From contig BROG01000299.1 of NCBI GenBank assembly GCA_030159075.1, positions 1 to 64,000 on the forward strand: DNA of 64,000 bases, given 5' to 3'. Below the pieces are notes generated by a model, which searched no databases, had not been told where the DNA came from, and worked only from the letters and a program-made list of their open reading frames with translations. Origin of the DNA: Atrina japonica. Taxonomy: Eukaryota; Mollusca; Bivalvia; Pterioida; Pinnidae. Both the position numbers and the translations under genes were made by a program. The stretch's first letter is position 1. Each line of letters begins with the position of its first letter. This document shows positions 49,111-59,965 of this stretch, in pieces.

Positions 49111-49200
49111 TCTCTATTAACCATCTCTCACCTCTTAGTTAGGGTGGGGTAGAGCGTGCCTTGCTGGAAGCTAAGCTGCTTTTGCTGGAAGTCCATCATT

Positions 49201-49290
49201 TTACTCATCCACCCCTTAAAAACAATGGACTCTTCTGTAAATCAATGACTTAGACCAGTCCAAATGTGTCTTTAGGGGTGAATGAGTTAA
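49201..49290 (-). repeat. TTAA-end MITE family A, near-consensus copy
   Basis: 90 bp, TTACTCATCCACCCCTTAAA to AGGGGTGAATGAGTTAA. About 17 copies in this window, in both orientations, define the family. They have terminal TTAA, inverted ends CTCATYMACCCCT, and an asymmetric core containing ACACATTTGGACTGGTCTAA and ATCATTGATTTACAGAAGAG or its complement. TTAA termini suggest mobilisation by a piggyBac- or Kolobok-type transposase, which is an inference. Being only 90 bp, it is an unusually small MITE. Confidence 0.9.
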
Positions 49291-50039
49291 CTTGTGGAAT
49301 ACCCGTTGTCATTTTACTGGGTACAGTTACATGTTTACGGAGGTTGACGGACCTTTTTGGAACAGGGCCTTGTACCCTTTCAATTGGGAATTTCACATCA
49401 CAATGGACTAAATTTGGTAAAATAAAAAGTAGCAATGGTCATTTTAGTTATAAAAATAAAGAGATAAAATTGTGATTCATTTAACTTTGTTTATTATCAA
49501 ATTGACAACATGGGTTTCATCTGTAGACAAGAAAGTTTTAATAAAGTGGTACTTTAAGTTGTATACCAAAAGTGAACATAATTGGAAAATATTTGCTCAA
49601 AATTTGGGAAAATATAGCAGGTTTTGCATGGGCCATTTGCTGGACCTGCATGTTGATGATATTAATCTCTGTAATATAACCTGCTTTTTTCCGGCACCAT
49701 TGAAAATGGAAATTACTGAAGAACTAGAAATTAAGTGACGCACAAAACACTAGTTTAATTATTTTTTTTATCTTTTTGAATACAAAGCGAAGATAAAATC
49801 TGTAGTGTCTACTTTAAATTATCTTGGCACCGGCTAACAGATTTAACATGTGCTACTAATTGTTTATTTCTTGTAATTGTACAAATTTTCTCCGCAAATT
49901 GAAGTAGCAGATAACAGAAATATACTGTTTTGTTAAACACCAACTGTTAAAAAAGAAAGAACAAATTCCTCTCGAAAAACTTAACACTCTGACAACAGAC
50001 ATCCCTAAATAGAATGATACACTCAGTCTGGCTTTTAAA

Positions 50040-52440
50040 TTTGAGTATTTCCTGTTGCAATGATTGTCACATACATGTACTGATGTCTGCAATGGTTCAT
50101 ATACATGTACATGTTCTGATATCTGTAATGGTTGTCACATACATGTACTGATATCTGTAATGGTTGTCACACACATGTACTGATGTCTGTAATGGTTGTC
50201 ACATACATGTACTGATGTCTGTAATGGTTGTCACATACATGTACTGATGTCTGTAATGGTTGTCACATACATGTACTGATGTCTGTAATGGTTGTCACAT
50301 GTACTGATGTCTGTAATGGTTGTCACATGTACTGATGTCTGCAATGGTTGTCATATACATGTACATGTACTGAAGTCAGTAATGATTGTCACATACATGT
50401 ACATGTACTGATATCTGTAATGGTTGTCACATACATGTACTGATGTCTGTAATGGTTGTCACATACATGTACTGAAGTCAGTAATGATTGTCACATACAT
50501 GTACATGTACTGATATCTGTAATGGTTGTCACATACATGTACATGTACTTATATCTGTAATGGTTGTCACATACATGTACTGATGTCTGCAATGGTTGTC
50601 ACATACATGTACTAATGCCTGCAATGGTTATCGCATACATGTACATGTACTGATGTCTGTAATGGTTGTCACATATACTGATGTCTGCAATGGTTGTCAT
50701 ATACATGTACATGTACTGATGTCTGTAATGGTTGTCATATACATGTACTGATGTCTGTAATGGTTGTCACATGTACTGATGTCTGTAATGGTTGTCACAT
50801 GTACTGATATCTGCAATGGTTGTCATATACATGTACATGTACTGAAGTCAGTAATGATTGTCACATACATGTACATGTACTGATATCTGTAATGGTTGTC
50901 ACATACATGTACTGATGTCTGTAATGGTTGTCACATACATGTACTGAAGTCAGTAATGATTGTCACATACATGTACATGTACTGATATCTGTAATGGTTG
51001 TCACATACATGTACATGTACTGATATCTGTAATGGTTGTCACATACATGTACTGATGTCTGCAATGGTTGTCACATACATGTACTAATGCCTGCAATGGT
51101 TGTCGCATACATGTACATGTACTGATGTCTGTAATGGTTGTCACATATACTGATGTCTGCAATGGTTGTCATATACATGTACATGTACTGATGTGTGTAA
51201 TGGTTGTCATATACATGTACTGATATCTGCAATGGTTGTCATATACATGTACATGTACTGATATCTGTAATGGTTGTCACATGTTCTGATGTCTGTAATG
51301 GTTGTCACATATACTGATGTCTGCAATGGTTGTCATATACATGTACATGTACTGATGTCTGTAATGGTTGTCATATACATGTACTGATATCTGCAATGGT
51401 TGTCATATACATGTACATGTACTGATATCTGTAATGGTTGTCACATGTTCTGATGTCTGTAATGGTTGTCACATGTACTGATGTCTGTAATGGTTGTCGC
51501 ATGCATGTACATGTACTGATGTCTGTAATGGTTGTCACATACATGTACTGATGTCTGTAATGGTTGTCACACACATGTACTGATTTATGTAATGGTTGTC
51601 ACATGTACTGATGTCTATAATGGTTGTCACACACATGTACTGATTTATGTAATGGTTGTCACATGTACTGATGTCTGTAATGGTTGTCACACACATGTAC
51701 TGATTTATATAATGGTTGTCACATGTACTGATGTCTGTAATGGTTGTCACACACATGTACTGATTTATGTAATGGTTGTCACATGTACTGATGTCTATAA
51801 TGGTTGTCACACACATGTACTGATTTATGTAATGGTTGTCACATGTACTGATGTCTGTAATGGTTGTCACACACATGTACTGATTTATGTAATGGTTGTC
51901 ACATGTACTGATGTCTGTAATGGTTGTCACATACATGTACTAATGTCTGCAATGGTTGTCGCATGCATGTACATGTACTGATGTCTAATGGTTGTCACAT
52001 GTACTGATGTCTGTAATGGTTGTCACATGTACTAATATATGCAATGGTTGTCACACACATTTACAGATGTCTGTAATTGTTAGACACATGTACTGATGTC
52101 TGTAATGGTTACAGTCACATGTGCTGATTTCTGTAATAGTTGTCACACACATGCACTGATGTCTGTAATGGTTACAATTACATGTGCTGATCAGATGTCT
52201 ATAATGGTTGTCACACACATGTACTGATTTATGTAATGGTTGTCACACACATGTACTGATGTCTGTAATGGTTGTCACACACATGTACTGATGTCTGTTG
52301 TGGTTGTCACACACATGTACTGATTTATGTAATGGTTGTCACACACACATGTATTGATGTCTGTAATGGTTGTCACACACATGTACTGATGTCTGCAATG
52401 GTTGTCACACACATGTACTGATTTCTGTAATGGTAAAGAA
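50040..52440 (+). repeat. 2.4-kb minisatellite of 32/28-bp units with higher-order structure
   Basis: The main unit is TGATGTCTGTAATGGTTGTC then ACATACATGTAC (32 bp), with a 28-bp variant lacking ACAT. About 75 units. At 51532-51935 the two alternate exactly as a 60-bp dimer with a TGATTTATGTAATGG subtype, which is why open frames on both strands survive there. A block of about 472 bp is duplicated (the TGAAGTCAGTAATG variants at 50371 and 50473 recur at 50843 and 50945). Nothing here is coding. Confidence 0.96.
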
Positions 52441-52589
52441 CTTGCTGCCACCGGAAGACTGATTAATTTCAAATTACATGTATGACGTAATTCACTATTA
52501 AAAAAAATTAAATTTTTAGCTGAGGCTATCATTAAAAGGTATTTATTAGATGTGTTGAACCAAGGTTTCTAGATGTTGGTTGATTATTT

Positions 52590-52592
52590 GAT

Positions 52593-52631
<39 letters not shown>
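52590..52631. repeat. (TA)n microsatellite
   Basis: About 20 TA dinucleotides. Confidence 0.95.
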
Positions 52632-52633
<2 letters not shown>

Positions 52634-53327
52634 AATCTTCTCAACAAGTTACACATGTACTCACTACACAGTATAGCTTAATTGTAAATTGTACAGATTC
52701 ATTGGAGTGAAAAATCAAGAAAATGTCAAAATTGACATTCATAAATAGAAGTAATAATAATACACCGACTTTTAAACAAATCTGATTTTATTTTGGTGTA
52801 ACATCTAGAATGTGATTAATCCAGAGCATTTCCTCAAATGGTTGTTTTCCCATCTTAAATGTCATGACAGTTAAATTTCATCAGATGAAGATTTTAGATC
52901 TTTGTACGACCATCTTGTTTTACTGCGATAAAATTTTCCTGATGGTGAGATTAGAAAAGAAAAAGTTTTTGTAAAAAGCAAATCCTGCAGATGTGCATAT
53001 GTGCATGGAAGACTTTTATCAGACTCATGTGGTGTAGGAATGATGAATGACTGATGAATGAAAAGATATTAAGGATACTAGATGATTGCAAAATACACCA
53101 TTTTGCCCTGTAAAATGAGTGATGCTTAAATTGACATTCAGCAAATTACATGTATTATGATTACATAATACAGATAGTTTGAATGACTTTCTTTCAAAGC
53201 ATTTTGATAATTTCTCTCTTTCCGTGAGTTTCCTAAAATTCCATAGATTATTTTTTTTTCTTATCGTAAAGTTTCTATGTATCTACGGAAAAGAAATAAC
53301 TCATTGCATTTTTTAAAAAAGTTTGTT

Positions 53328-53405
53328 TTTAACTCATCATCTCCTTATTGGCCTAAAAACAATGGACTCTTCTATAAACTAATATCTTAGGTCAGTCCAA
53401 ATTTT
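53328..53405 (-). repeat. MITE family A, decayed
   Basis: TTAACTCATCATCTCCTTAT then AAAACAATGGACTCTTCTAT and TCAGTCCAAATTTTT. The 3' end is lost. Confidence 0.65.
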
Positions 53406-54660
53406 TGGAATAAACACAGCTAATGGACGCCCCTTGAAATATTTCAAAGAATCTCAGAAATTATGCTGGCTGGAGATTCATTTCTAATCTGGCACAGCTG
53501 ACACTATTAGTACATAGAGAATAATACATGGCAAAATTTATATCGCATGCCATATCAACCTGAGACACCAATATCAGCCCCGGGGCCTTCAATGATAAAA
53601 AATTATTTTTTAATTGTACATATGCATGTATGTTATAGTCCATCAATGAAAATTCCTATGCGGACAGATCTCGGAAAAATTATAGAGTACACAAACTGTT
53701 TACACAAAAATTAGCCTTCCTCAAGATACTTTGTTGACATAATTTGTTTTTTTAGTGTAAATATCTTTTTAAGATATAACGGTAGGCCTACAGGAACTTT
53801 GAAAATAACATTTATGAATCACTGTTGTGAGGCTGTTCACGGCCAAACAATGTGTTGAAGGGAATAGCCTACAGTTCTGTGTACTCATATTTAGGAATAT
53901 GAAATGCACAACTATTTGCGGTGTGTTGAACCTACCTACGGAATATCATTACACTTGTTCAATTGAAAATTTAGTAAAGTAAACGATTGATTCACATTTT
54001 CAGTCAGCAATCTTTAAAACTGTTCACAATTAGGTCCAATATGTCTAAAAATGTGCTTTGCCTGGTGTTTATGCAAGATGACGTTTTTTGCCTGAAGCGA
54101 AAAACAATCGAGGTATTTCGAATAAAAATACAAGAAGCATTCCAAATGGGGTTGCAATAAAGGGATGAAGGGGTGTGATAAAGGGAGGGCTGATACAGGG
54201 TATGCAATAAAGGGCATGTGCTGGCTCCTGTATCAGAGATGAAAAAAGTCTTTATTTTGTAGTAAAAATATGATAAACAACTGTACATGTACAATCGAGC
54301 ACACAGTTATATTTTCAAAATTCAATGAATTGTACAATACTGAGGTCTCTAAATGTCATCTAGGGATTATATTCTTCCTGTGAAGTATATACAATGTGCC
54401 CTCTCTATATGTGCTTGATCAATTATTGAATATTTATTTTTGTATTCTTTTCTTTTTTCTATAAAAAAATCATTGTCCTTGGCGCTTTTAGCTGGCCGAA
54501 AAAGTCTTCACTGGGTAAAATCGTTAGATGGTTTCATTGCTTTGTGAGGGTAGGATACTGGAATATAATTATGTGGTCAGTAAACATATGTATACGGCTC
54601 TGCTGCACCCCATATCCTACCCTCACAAACCAAACCATGTAACTTATAGTATTTGTAGGT
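53406..54660. other. Gene-free intronic stretch
   Basis: AT-rich unique sequence without clear repeats or coding exons. 54534-54625 has an imperfect inverted pair (GTGAGGGTAGGATACTG and CATATCCTACCCTCAC). Confidence 0.5.
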
Positions 54661-54733
54661 ACATGTACAATGTATCTGTTAATATATATATATATATAAA
54701 TGTGTGCATGTATGTGTGTACACATTATCTGTT

Positions 54734-54736
<3 letters not shown>

Positions 54737-54816
<80 letters not shown>
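54737..54816. repeat. (TA)n microsatellite, left of hairpin
   Basis: About 39 TA dinucleotides. A similar tract lies at 55083-55150 on the other side of the hairpin 54922-55080. Confidence 0.97.
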
Positions 54817-54819
<3 letters not shown>

Positions 54820-54921
54820 CATGTATACATGTATATATACAAAGCACTAAAACCAACAACACTATACATCCTAGAGTGTTGGATCTAAGCAATAGATACA
54901 AGTCAAGAAAAGAATATATAA

Positions 54922-55077
54922 AGCACTAAAATGACTTAACGACATTGGCAAAATGAAAGTCAAATTTTTGGGACGAAATTACAAATGTTATTTTAATCGT
55001 TTTGTCCTGATGAAGGGACACTGGTCGTCCAAAAAATTTGATTTTCATTTTGCCCGCATTGTTAGTCATTTTAGTGC

Positions 55078-55080
<3 letters not shown>
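54922..55080. repeat. Inverted repeat with degenerate hammerhead-like motif
   Basis: AAAGCACTAAAATGACTTAA and, inverted, TTAGTCATTTTAGTGCTTT bound the unit. Inner arms CAAAATGAAAGTCAAATTTT and AAAATTTGATTTTCATTTTG also pair. Near the centre TTTGTCCTGATGAAGGGACA then CTGGTCGTCC has the CUGAUGA box and a GGAC/GUCC stem II of a hammerhead ribozyme, as found at the ends of Penelope-like elements and retrozymes. The expected GAAA after stem II reads AAAA, so the catalytic G12 position would be lost. TA microsatellites flank both sides. The most likely origin is a decayed Penelope-type or retrozyme end (inference). Confidence 0.5.

Positions 55081-55082
<2 letters not shown>

Positions 55083-55150
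<68 letters not shown>
55083..55150. repeat. (TA)n microsatellite, right of hairpin
   Basis: About 34 TA dinucleotides ending 177 bp before the EXT1 exon. Confidence 0.97.
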
Positions 55151-55154
<4 letters not shown>

Positions 55155-55273
55155 TTTTTCAACATATACATACATGTGTGTATATGTACATTTGTAAGTG
55201 TATGCATTTGCACATTATTTTTTACAATATATATATGTAAGTGTATATTAATATATGTACATGTATTTTTTCA

Positions 55274-55327
55274 TTTACCTGCATTTTTTATCTATTTTAG
55301 AAACTATTTGTTTTTTATCTATTTTAG
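55274..55327 (+). promoter_or_regulatory. Duplicated EXT1 3' splice site
   Basis: TTTTTTATCTATTTTAG occurs twice, ending at 55300 and 55327. Each copy has a pyrimidine-rich tract and AG. The second joins to the conserved coding sequence. The first would add 27 nt in frame without a stop. Confidence 0.6.
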
Positions 55328-55454
55328 GTTTTTGGAAGCCCTGCAGGCGGGGTGTATTCCAGTTTTACTAAGTAATGGAGCTGAACTTCCATTCTCAGAA
55401 GTAATTGATTGGCGAAAGGCTGTGGTGTGGGCAGATGAGAGGCTGTTATTTCAG
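55328..55454 (+). CDS. EXT1: EXT1 (exostosin-1) next internal exon, 127 nt
   Basis: Continues directly from the exon ending at 45550: the split Arg codon AG|G is completed and followed by FLEALQAGCIPVLLSNGAEL, PFSEVIDWRKAVVWADERLL and FQ. This is the conserved second half of the EXT1 exostosin domain (LEALQ.GC.PV.LSNG.ELPFSEVI.W) and aligns without gaps to vertebrate EXT1. The acceptor is ATTTTAG at 55321-55327. The donor is CAG|GTATGT at 55455, phase 0, at the same codon (human Gln388 by recollection) as the end of human exon 3. Together the two exons are 202 nt, the same as human exons 2 plus 3, so only the intron position differs. A second AG at 55299-55300 could extend this exon in frame by 9 codons (see findings). 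The exon that should follow, encoding the next exostosin segment, was not found before 64000. Confidence 0.94.
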
Positions 55455-56129
55455 GTATGTTATTTTGTTGGTCAGCTCCAGGTGAAAAAGCTAAATTAGA
55501 TGACACCTGTGCAGCAGTGGTCATTTATCATCTAATATCAAACTCCCCTCATTAGCAAGCTTTTCATTAAGTGCTCCATTTCCCAAGGGAAATCTAAACT
55601 ACTAGGCTCAAAGTGATTACTTTTCTCACAACAGCCTTGAAATCTGGAGTAAATTGTGGGGTAACTATGGACATTTAAGATTTGAGAAAAACTTGGTCAG
55701 TGAATTATGTTTTGTCTGTGATGGGAAATGGGTCAGGACATTTAAAAGAGTCTGGATAGGTACAACATAGATTTGAATAGATTTGAACTTGAAAATAAAG
55801 TGGATTGAAGATTTCCTGTGAGTTTTTTTTCTCGAATTAATTTGTTCATACTGTGAGAGTCTTATGAAATCAGGCAATCTCACATGAGTATTCAATAATT
55901 TTGACATTCAAATATGATTATAGTGTGTGTATCTACATTTTTCACTCTGTATATTGTTTTTAATTACAAATTGTTGATAAGGCAGTAATTTTATTGTTTA
56001 AAAGATTAAATGATAAATTTTCAATCCCTCTTGTTTTTGGAGAAAAATAAATTTGTCCGGTTTTAATCCATGTCCAATTAAGGACATCTTACCCAAGAGA
56101 TCAATCAAACCTTAAAGACTCTCAACTTG

Positions 56130-56530
56130 CAATTTGCTTTAACATTAGACCAAGGTATGAGTTGCTTCAGCATTAGACCTAATTGTGAATTGCTTTACCA
56201 CTAGACCTGAGTCCTCTGCCAGTGACTTTACCATTAGACCTAAATGTGACCTAGGTGTGACTTAATGCTTTACCATGTAGACCTAGGTGTGAGTTGCGTT
56301 ACCTTGTAGAACTAGGTGTGAGTTGCTTTACTATGTAGACCTAAGTGTGAATTGCTTTACCATGAAGACCTAGGTGTGAGTTTCTTCACCACTAGACCTA
56401 AATGTGACTTACTTTACAAGTAGACCTGAATATGAGTTGCTTCACCATTAGACCTAAATGTGAGTTACTTTACCACTAGACCTAAATGTGACTTACTTTA
56501 CCACTAGACCTAAATGTGAGTTACTTCCCC
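56130..56530 (+). repeat. 28-bp minisatellite, about 14 units
   Basis: The unit is TTACTTTACCACTAGACCTA then AATGTGAG. Units are more diverged at the 5' end and cleaner near 56460-56525. It stops just before the palindrome array. Confidence 0.9.
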
Positions 56531-56544
56531 AGTGAAATGATGCA

Positions 56545-57065
56545 TGGCCAACCATGAAATAACATGGTTAACCATGTTTAAACATGGTTCTGAGAACATG
56601 GTCAACCATGGTTGACCATGTTTTGTTAAATGAGACTAACATGGTTATCCATGGTCTACCCATACCATGGTCGACCAAGGTTGAACATGGTCAACCATGG
56701 TTACTGAACACGGTCAACCATGGTTACTGAACATGGTCAACCATGGTTACTGAACATGGTCAACCATGATTGACCATGTTTTGTTAAATGAGACTAACAT
56801 GGTTATCCATGGTCTACCCATACCATGGTCGACGAAGGTTGAACATGGTCAACCATGGTTACTGAACATGGTCAACCATGATTACAGAACATGGTCGATC
56901 CTGGCTGACCATGGTTACTGAACATGGTCGACCATGGAGTGGAATTTGTTCTAAAACATGAGCTGTAATGGGAAACAACCATGGTCGATGATGATTTACC
57001 ATGAACAACCAGATTCAAACATGTTTTACTGTAACCAACTCAAGTGTTTAAAACCATGGAAATTA
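56545..57065. repeat. Left CCATGG palindrome array
   Basis: About 25 copies of ACATGGTCAACCATGGTTACTG-like text. Single units are palindromic (for example ACATGGTCGACCATGG at 56922-56937). A 155-160-bp segment (CATGTTTTGTTAAATGAGAC ... CATACCATGGTCGACCAAGG) is present twice, at about 56615 and 56775. A matching array on the far side at 63719 suggests both are the ends of one unit. Confidence 0.92.
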
Positions 57066-58140
57066 GATCATGTTCATTGCAAGATATGTAGAAGACATAC
57101 CTTAATACATCAACTTATAACTCTTCTATAACTGACCACTGTGATATCTTGCATAGTATTTGTAATAGGACCACATAATATAAACAAAAAAATTAACACT
57201 TCATTGAGATATATCAGATTAATTATTAACAAAATACATAAACAAACAATAGTTATCAACAGATTTCAAAAAATAAAATGGAAAATTTGATGTTGTCCTG
57301 TCTTTTTCAGTGAAAAAAAAGAACAAAACTATTAAGCAAATTTCAATAACTTTAAATGTCACACATAGTTCAAATAGTAATGTTTTGCTATTAAGATAGA
57401 ACACTACACTATAGACCACATAGTATAAATGAAAACATTAACTCTTGAGAGATATATCAGATTCATAATTTTAAAAAATTAACAACAATCAAGCAACACA
57501 GTTACAAATTTTTAAAAATAAAACTAAAATGTGATGCAATGAAGATAACAACAGCACAATATCAAGAAACAACTATTTTTAAATGAAACAGTTAAAAGTT
57601 CAAATATTATCATTGAATGTGAAGATAGGACATCATAAATGAAGCAGATTCTAAAAATATTACCAATCCGATTTCATTCCTAGTAACTATTTCTCCAGAT
57701 ATACATATTTTCAACTTTGTGTATAAATTCATAAGTAAATAGTATGTTACTTGCAGCATTTTTCATTCAGGATATGAATCAACTACACCTACATGTATTT
57801 AATCTGTTCCCAATAATGAGAAGAATGTTGACAACTTAACCTTTGTTGGAACTGAATTTAATCCACTGCTGTTCAGATGACAGAAAAAATCCAAATGTTA
57901 AAAAAGTTAACAAGTGTAAAAAGTATGCCTTCTATTGAAAGAAAAATAAACTTTACTAAAAGTTTATATTAACTGGTAATATATTTTAAAACTGCATTTT
58001 AATGAAAATAAAGAAAAATAATTAAAATGTATTTACACATTCAGCTACAACAACATTACTAAATATATCTAAAACATCATTAAACCAAAACAAATTTCTG
58101 TTCAGAGTACTGTAGCAGTAATCAAATATAACAATTCTTC
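57066..58140. other. AT-rich spacer 3' of the BEN-like gene
   Basis: Very AT-rich. A segment at 57165-57245 (ACCACATAATATAAACAAAA ... GAGATATATCAGATT) is repeated at 57410-57490, an old tandem duplication of about 245 bp. I could not find the missing part of the BEN domain here on the - strand. Confidence 0.6.
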
Positions 58141-58146
58141 ATGGTA

Positions 58147-58341
58147 TTATGGAACTAATAACTGACTGTGGCTTATGATGTATTCTTCTGGAAATAACTT
58201 CAATGATAAAATCCGAACAGCGGTATAGAGACTGTCTATATGGCTTAGGCTGTCCGTAAGTCCGTCAAATGAATGGCCATTGTATGTGTTTGTGTCATTA
58301 TTTGGTAATGACAGAGTATGAGAAGGTGATGGTGATGTACA
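58147..58341 (-). pseudogene. Frame-shifted continuation with truncated BEN domain
   Basis: In the -1 frame relative to 58245-58528, 64 sense codons follow: TSPSPSHTLSLPNNDTNTYN, then GHSFDGLTDSLSHIDSLYTA, VRILSLKLFPEEYIISHSQL, LVP and a stop at 58147-58149. The part from 58230 (LYTAVRILSLKLFPEEYIIS) resembles the start of BEN domains, in which a hydrophobic helix leads to an LF..E......S(V/L).G motif. Only about 20 of some 75 BEN residues are present, so the domain is cut off. The switch lies in GACACTGTACATCACCATCA (58346-58327), a CATCAC-repeat prone to slippage. It could be a pseudogene mutation, an assembly error, or programmed frameshifting, in that order of likelihood. A weak donor (A|GTCAGT) after the ISH codons could join to a further exon, but none was found. 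Confidence 0.55.
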
Positions 58342-58528
58342 GTGTCTGATGGTATTGATGACTCGGATGGTGAAGTGACTGTTTGCATTGGTGATGACAG
58401 TAGTGGTGAAAAGCTTCCAGATCGTGAGGATGAGGCAGGTGTTTTTCTCTCCAAATCCCTGACATGTCTTTTCAACCTTCGTACCTCATCCCTCATTTCC
58501 TCGAACTCTTTTTTTTTTGGCAACACAA
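58245..58528 (-). CDS. BEN-like gene, exon 3 (in-frame part): coiled coil and Ser-rich linker
   Basis: The acceptor on the - strand is TTCTTAATTTCAG (ending at 58529), phase 1 entry, in frame with the exon at 59544-59597. The protein continues VVLPKKKEFEEMRDEVRRLK then RHVRDLERK, a short charged heptad-like coiled coil. A Ser/Thr/Pro linker follows (TPASSSRSGSFSPLLSSPMQ, TVTSPSESSIPSD). After this the annotated frame runs through a His-rich stretch to a stop at 58245-58247, for a total of 135 residues over three exons. That tail looks out of frame: one nucleotide back, the sequence becomes clearly protein-like and enters a BEN domain (see 58147-58341). Coiled coil followed by linker and BEN is a layout seen in BEND-type DNA-binding or chromatin proteins. 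The gene is nested in an EXT1 intron, on the opposite strand. Confidence 0.65.
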
Positions 58529-59543
58529 CTGAAATTAAGAATACAAAGTTGCTAGAAATGATAATCTCATGGAACTGAATGTTTTCCTGGTACACATTAA
58601 TAATTATATATTCTTCACAATCTTTATCTAAAGTAAAAAAAAAAAAATACTGACCTGACATAGGTCATTGACTAGCACATTGTTTACTCAATAATGTAAT
58701 TTATGTTGGTTGAATTATTAGTGTAATGCTGCAGATTAACCCTTTAAATTCAGGGGCCAGCTGGGCCCCTAATTCAGGAGCCCAAGAAAACATGCTCAAA
58801 TTCTAGATAAACATAAACAATTTTACTTATTTTGTTACTCTGACAACAACTCATACACTATCTATTACTGAATGCCCTCATTTGTTTGTTCTATTGATAT
58901 TGGCTAAAACATTTTCTTTTTTCTGTGACAGTACCTTTTGCATGTGCATCTGACGGATTTGAAAATATTTATGTATCTCCACATTGTGAATATCCGTACT
59001 AGTAGTCGAGGATTTCATGCATCTCTTAACAGTAAAGGTCGATCTGCCAATTACAAATGGCGGATCACGGGTCTATTTGTCCTAAGAAATATTCATGTGA
59101 CGAAGGGATCACTTTTACACTGTGATTTACATAGCCTTAGGCATCTAGGTCAATGCAACATTTATATTGTCAGGGTTTAAGTGTATTGTATCAATGTCCA
59201 AACCATCAAATTCAGTTTGTTATAATATGACCAGTCCAGACTTTAATTTAAAACGATAATATAATCACAAGGGACATATAACCAATACAGTCGCCATGTG
59301 GGCAAATGAGGTACTACAATTTACTGTGCTAACTCAAAAGAGATAACAGATGAAAACAGGTACCTATATATGCCAACAAAAGGAATTGTGACAAGTAAAA
59401 CTGACATCCCTTGACATTTGGATATGAATGCATTTAACTCACTATTTTAAAGTTGCCTATAACATTACTTTTTCCTTCATGATTTAGCAAACATAGTCCA
59501 GCATATGTTTAAGAAAGATTTATGTTTACTGTTTACTCATTAC

Positions 59544-59597
59544 CTTTTCCTGGACCTTTCACTGCATGCAGTTCCCTATCCAGCTCTTTCTTTGATT
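59544..59597 (-). CDS. BEN-like gene, exon 2 (54 nt)
   Basis: The acceptor CTAACCTTTGTAG ends at 59598 and the donor AAAAG|GTAATG lies at 59543. It encodes (E)SKKELDRELHAVKGPGK, keeping phase 1 on both sides so that it joins exon 1 and exon 3 in frame without stops. The lysine/glutamate pattern continues the '...II..S.SK.EL..EL' theme begun in exon 1. Three consecutive exons with matching phases and good splice sites make a real gene origin likely even though no transcript data are available. Confidence 0.68.
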
Positions 59598-59689
59598 CTA
59601 CAAAGGTTAGATTTGTAATATCAGTAAATTTTTGCAGCATATTAATTTCATAAATATTTGTGAACACAAAAATTAAAAACTATAGCTAC

Positions 59690-59965
59690 CTGTAAGAAAC
59701 TAACCAAAATATTAATCCCCCAATTACTACTTTGACACCCCCCCCCCCCCCCCCCCAATTCAAAATCACATAATTAAATTGCACTTGCAAACAGGTAACC
59801 TACAGGCCAAGTTTGAATTATGAACACACCCAATTACCCAGGACTTGCTTCAACTTGAAACTTTAATTAAAATGTTGATCCCCACCCCAATTACTACTTT
59901 GATCCCAACCCCCAAAATCCAACTGCAATTGCAACATGTAACCTACAGGCCAAGTATGAAGTCTC
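59690..59965. repeat. Duplicated C-rich segment in BEN gene intron 1
   Basis: CAATTACTACTTTGACACCC at 59720 and CAATTACTACTTTGATCCCA at 59890 each lead into a GTAACCTACAGGCCAAGT segment. The first copy contains an uninterrupted run of 19 C (59738-59756). Tandem duplication of about 170 bp. Confidence 0.75.

Larger units (their letters stand above)
45551..55327 (+). other. EXT1 intron between the two visible exons (9,777 bp, GT-AG)
   Basis: Donor GTGAGT at 45551 and acceptor TTTTAG ending at 55327, with phase 2 on both sides. It contains a Tc1/mariner-type foldback element starting 48 bp after the donor, a GA microsatellite, a nested MITE at 48053-48453, a 2.4-kb 32/28-bp minisatellite, two long TA tracts and a hammerhead-like hairpin. 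Outside these I saw no coding signal. Confidence 0.9.

Noticed and set aside
51532..51981. 149-codon ORF and its 133-codon antisense partner
   Set aside because: Product of exact 60-bp dimers in the 32/28-bp minisatellite.
50040..52440. CRISPR-like regular array
   Set aside because: Units are contiguous tandem repeats without unique spacers, in animal intron DNA with no cas genes. The same applies to the other minisatellites.
54528..54929. ORFs dominated by Ile-Tyr repeats (also at 10662-11041, 33588-33845, 42595-42783, 55038)
   Set aside because: (TA)n tracts read as ATA TAT.
58342..58578. + strand 78-codon ORF overlapping the BEN-like exon
   Set aside because: Shadow of the - strand coding exon. 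The exon phases and splice sites all fit the - strand.
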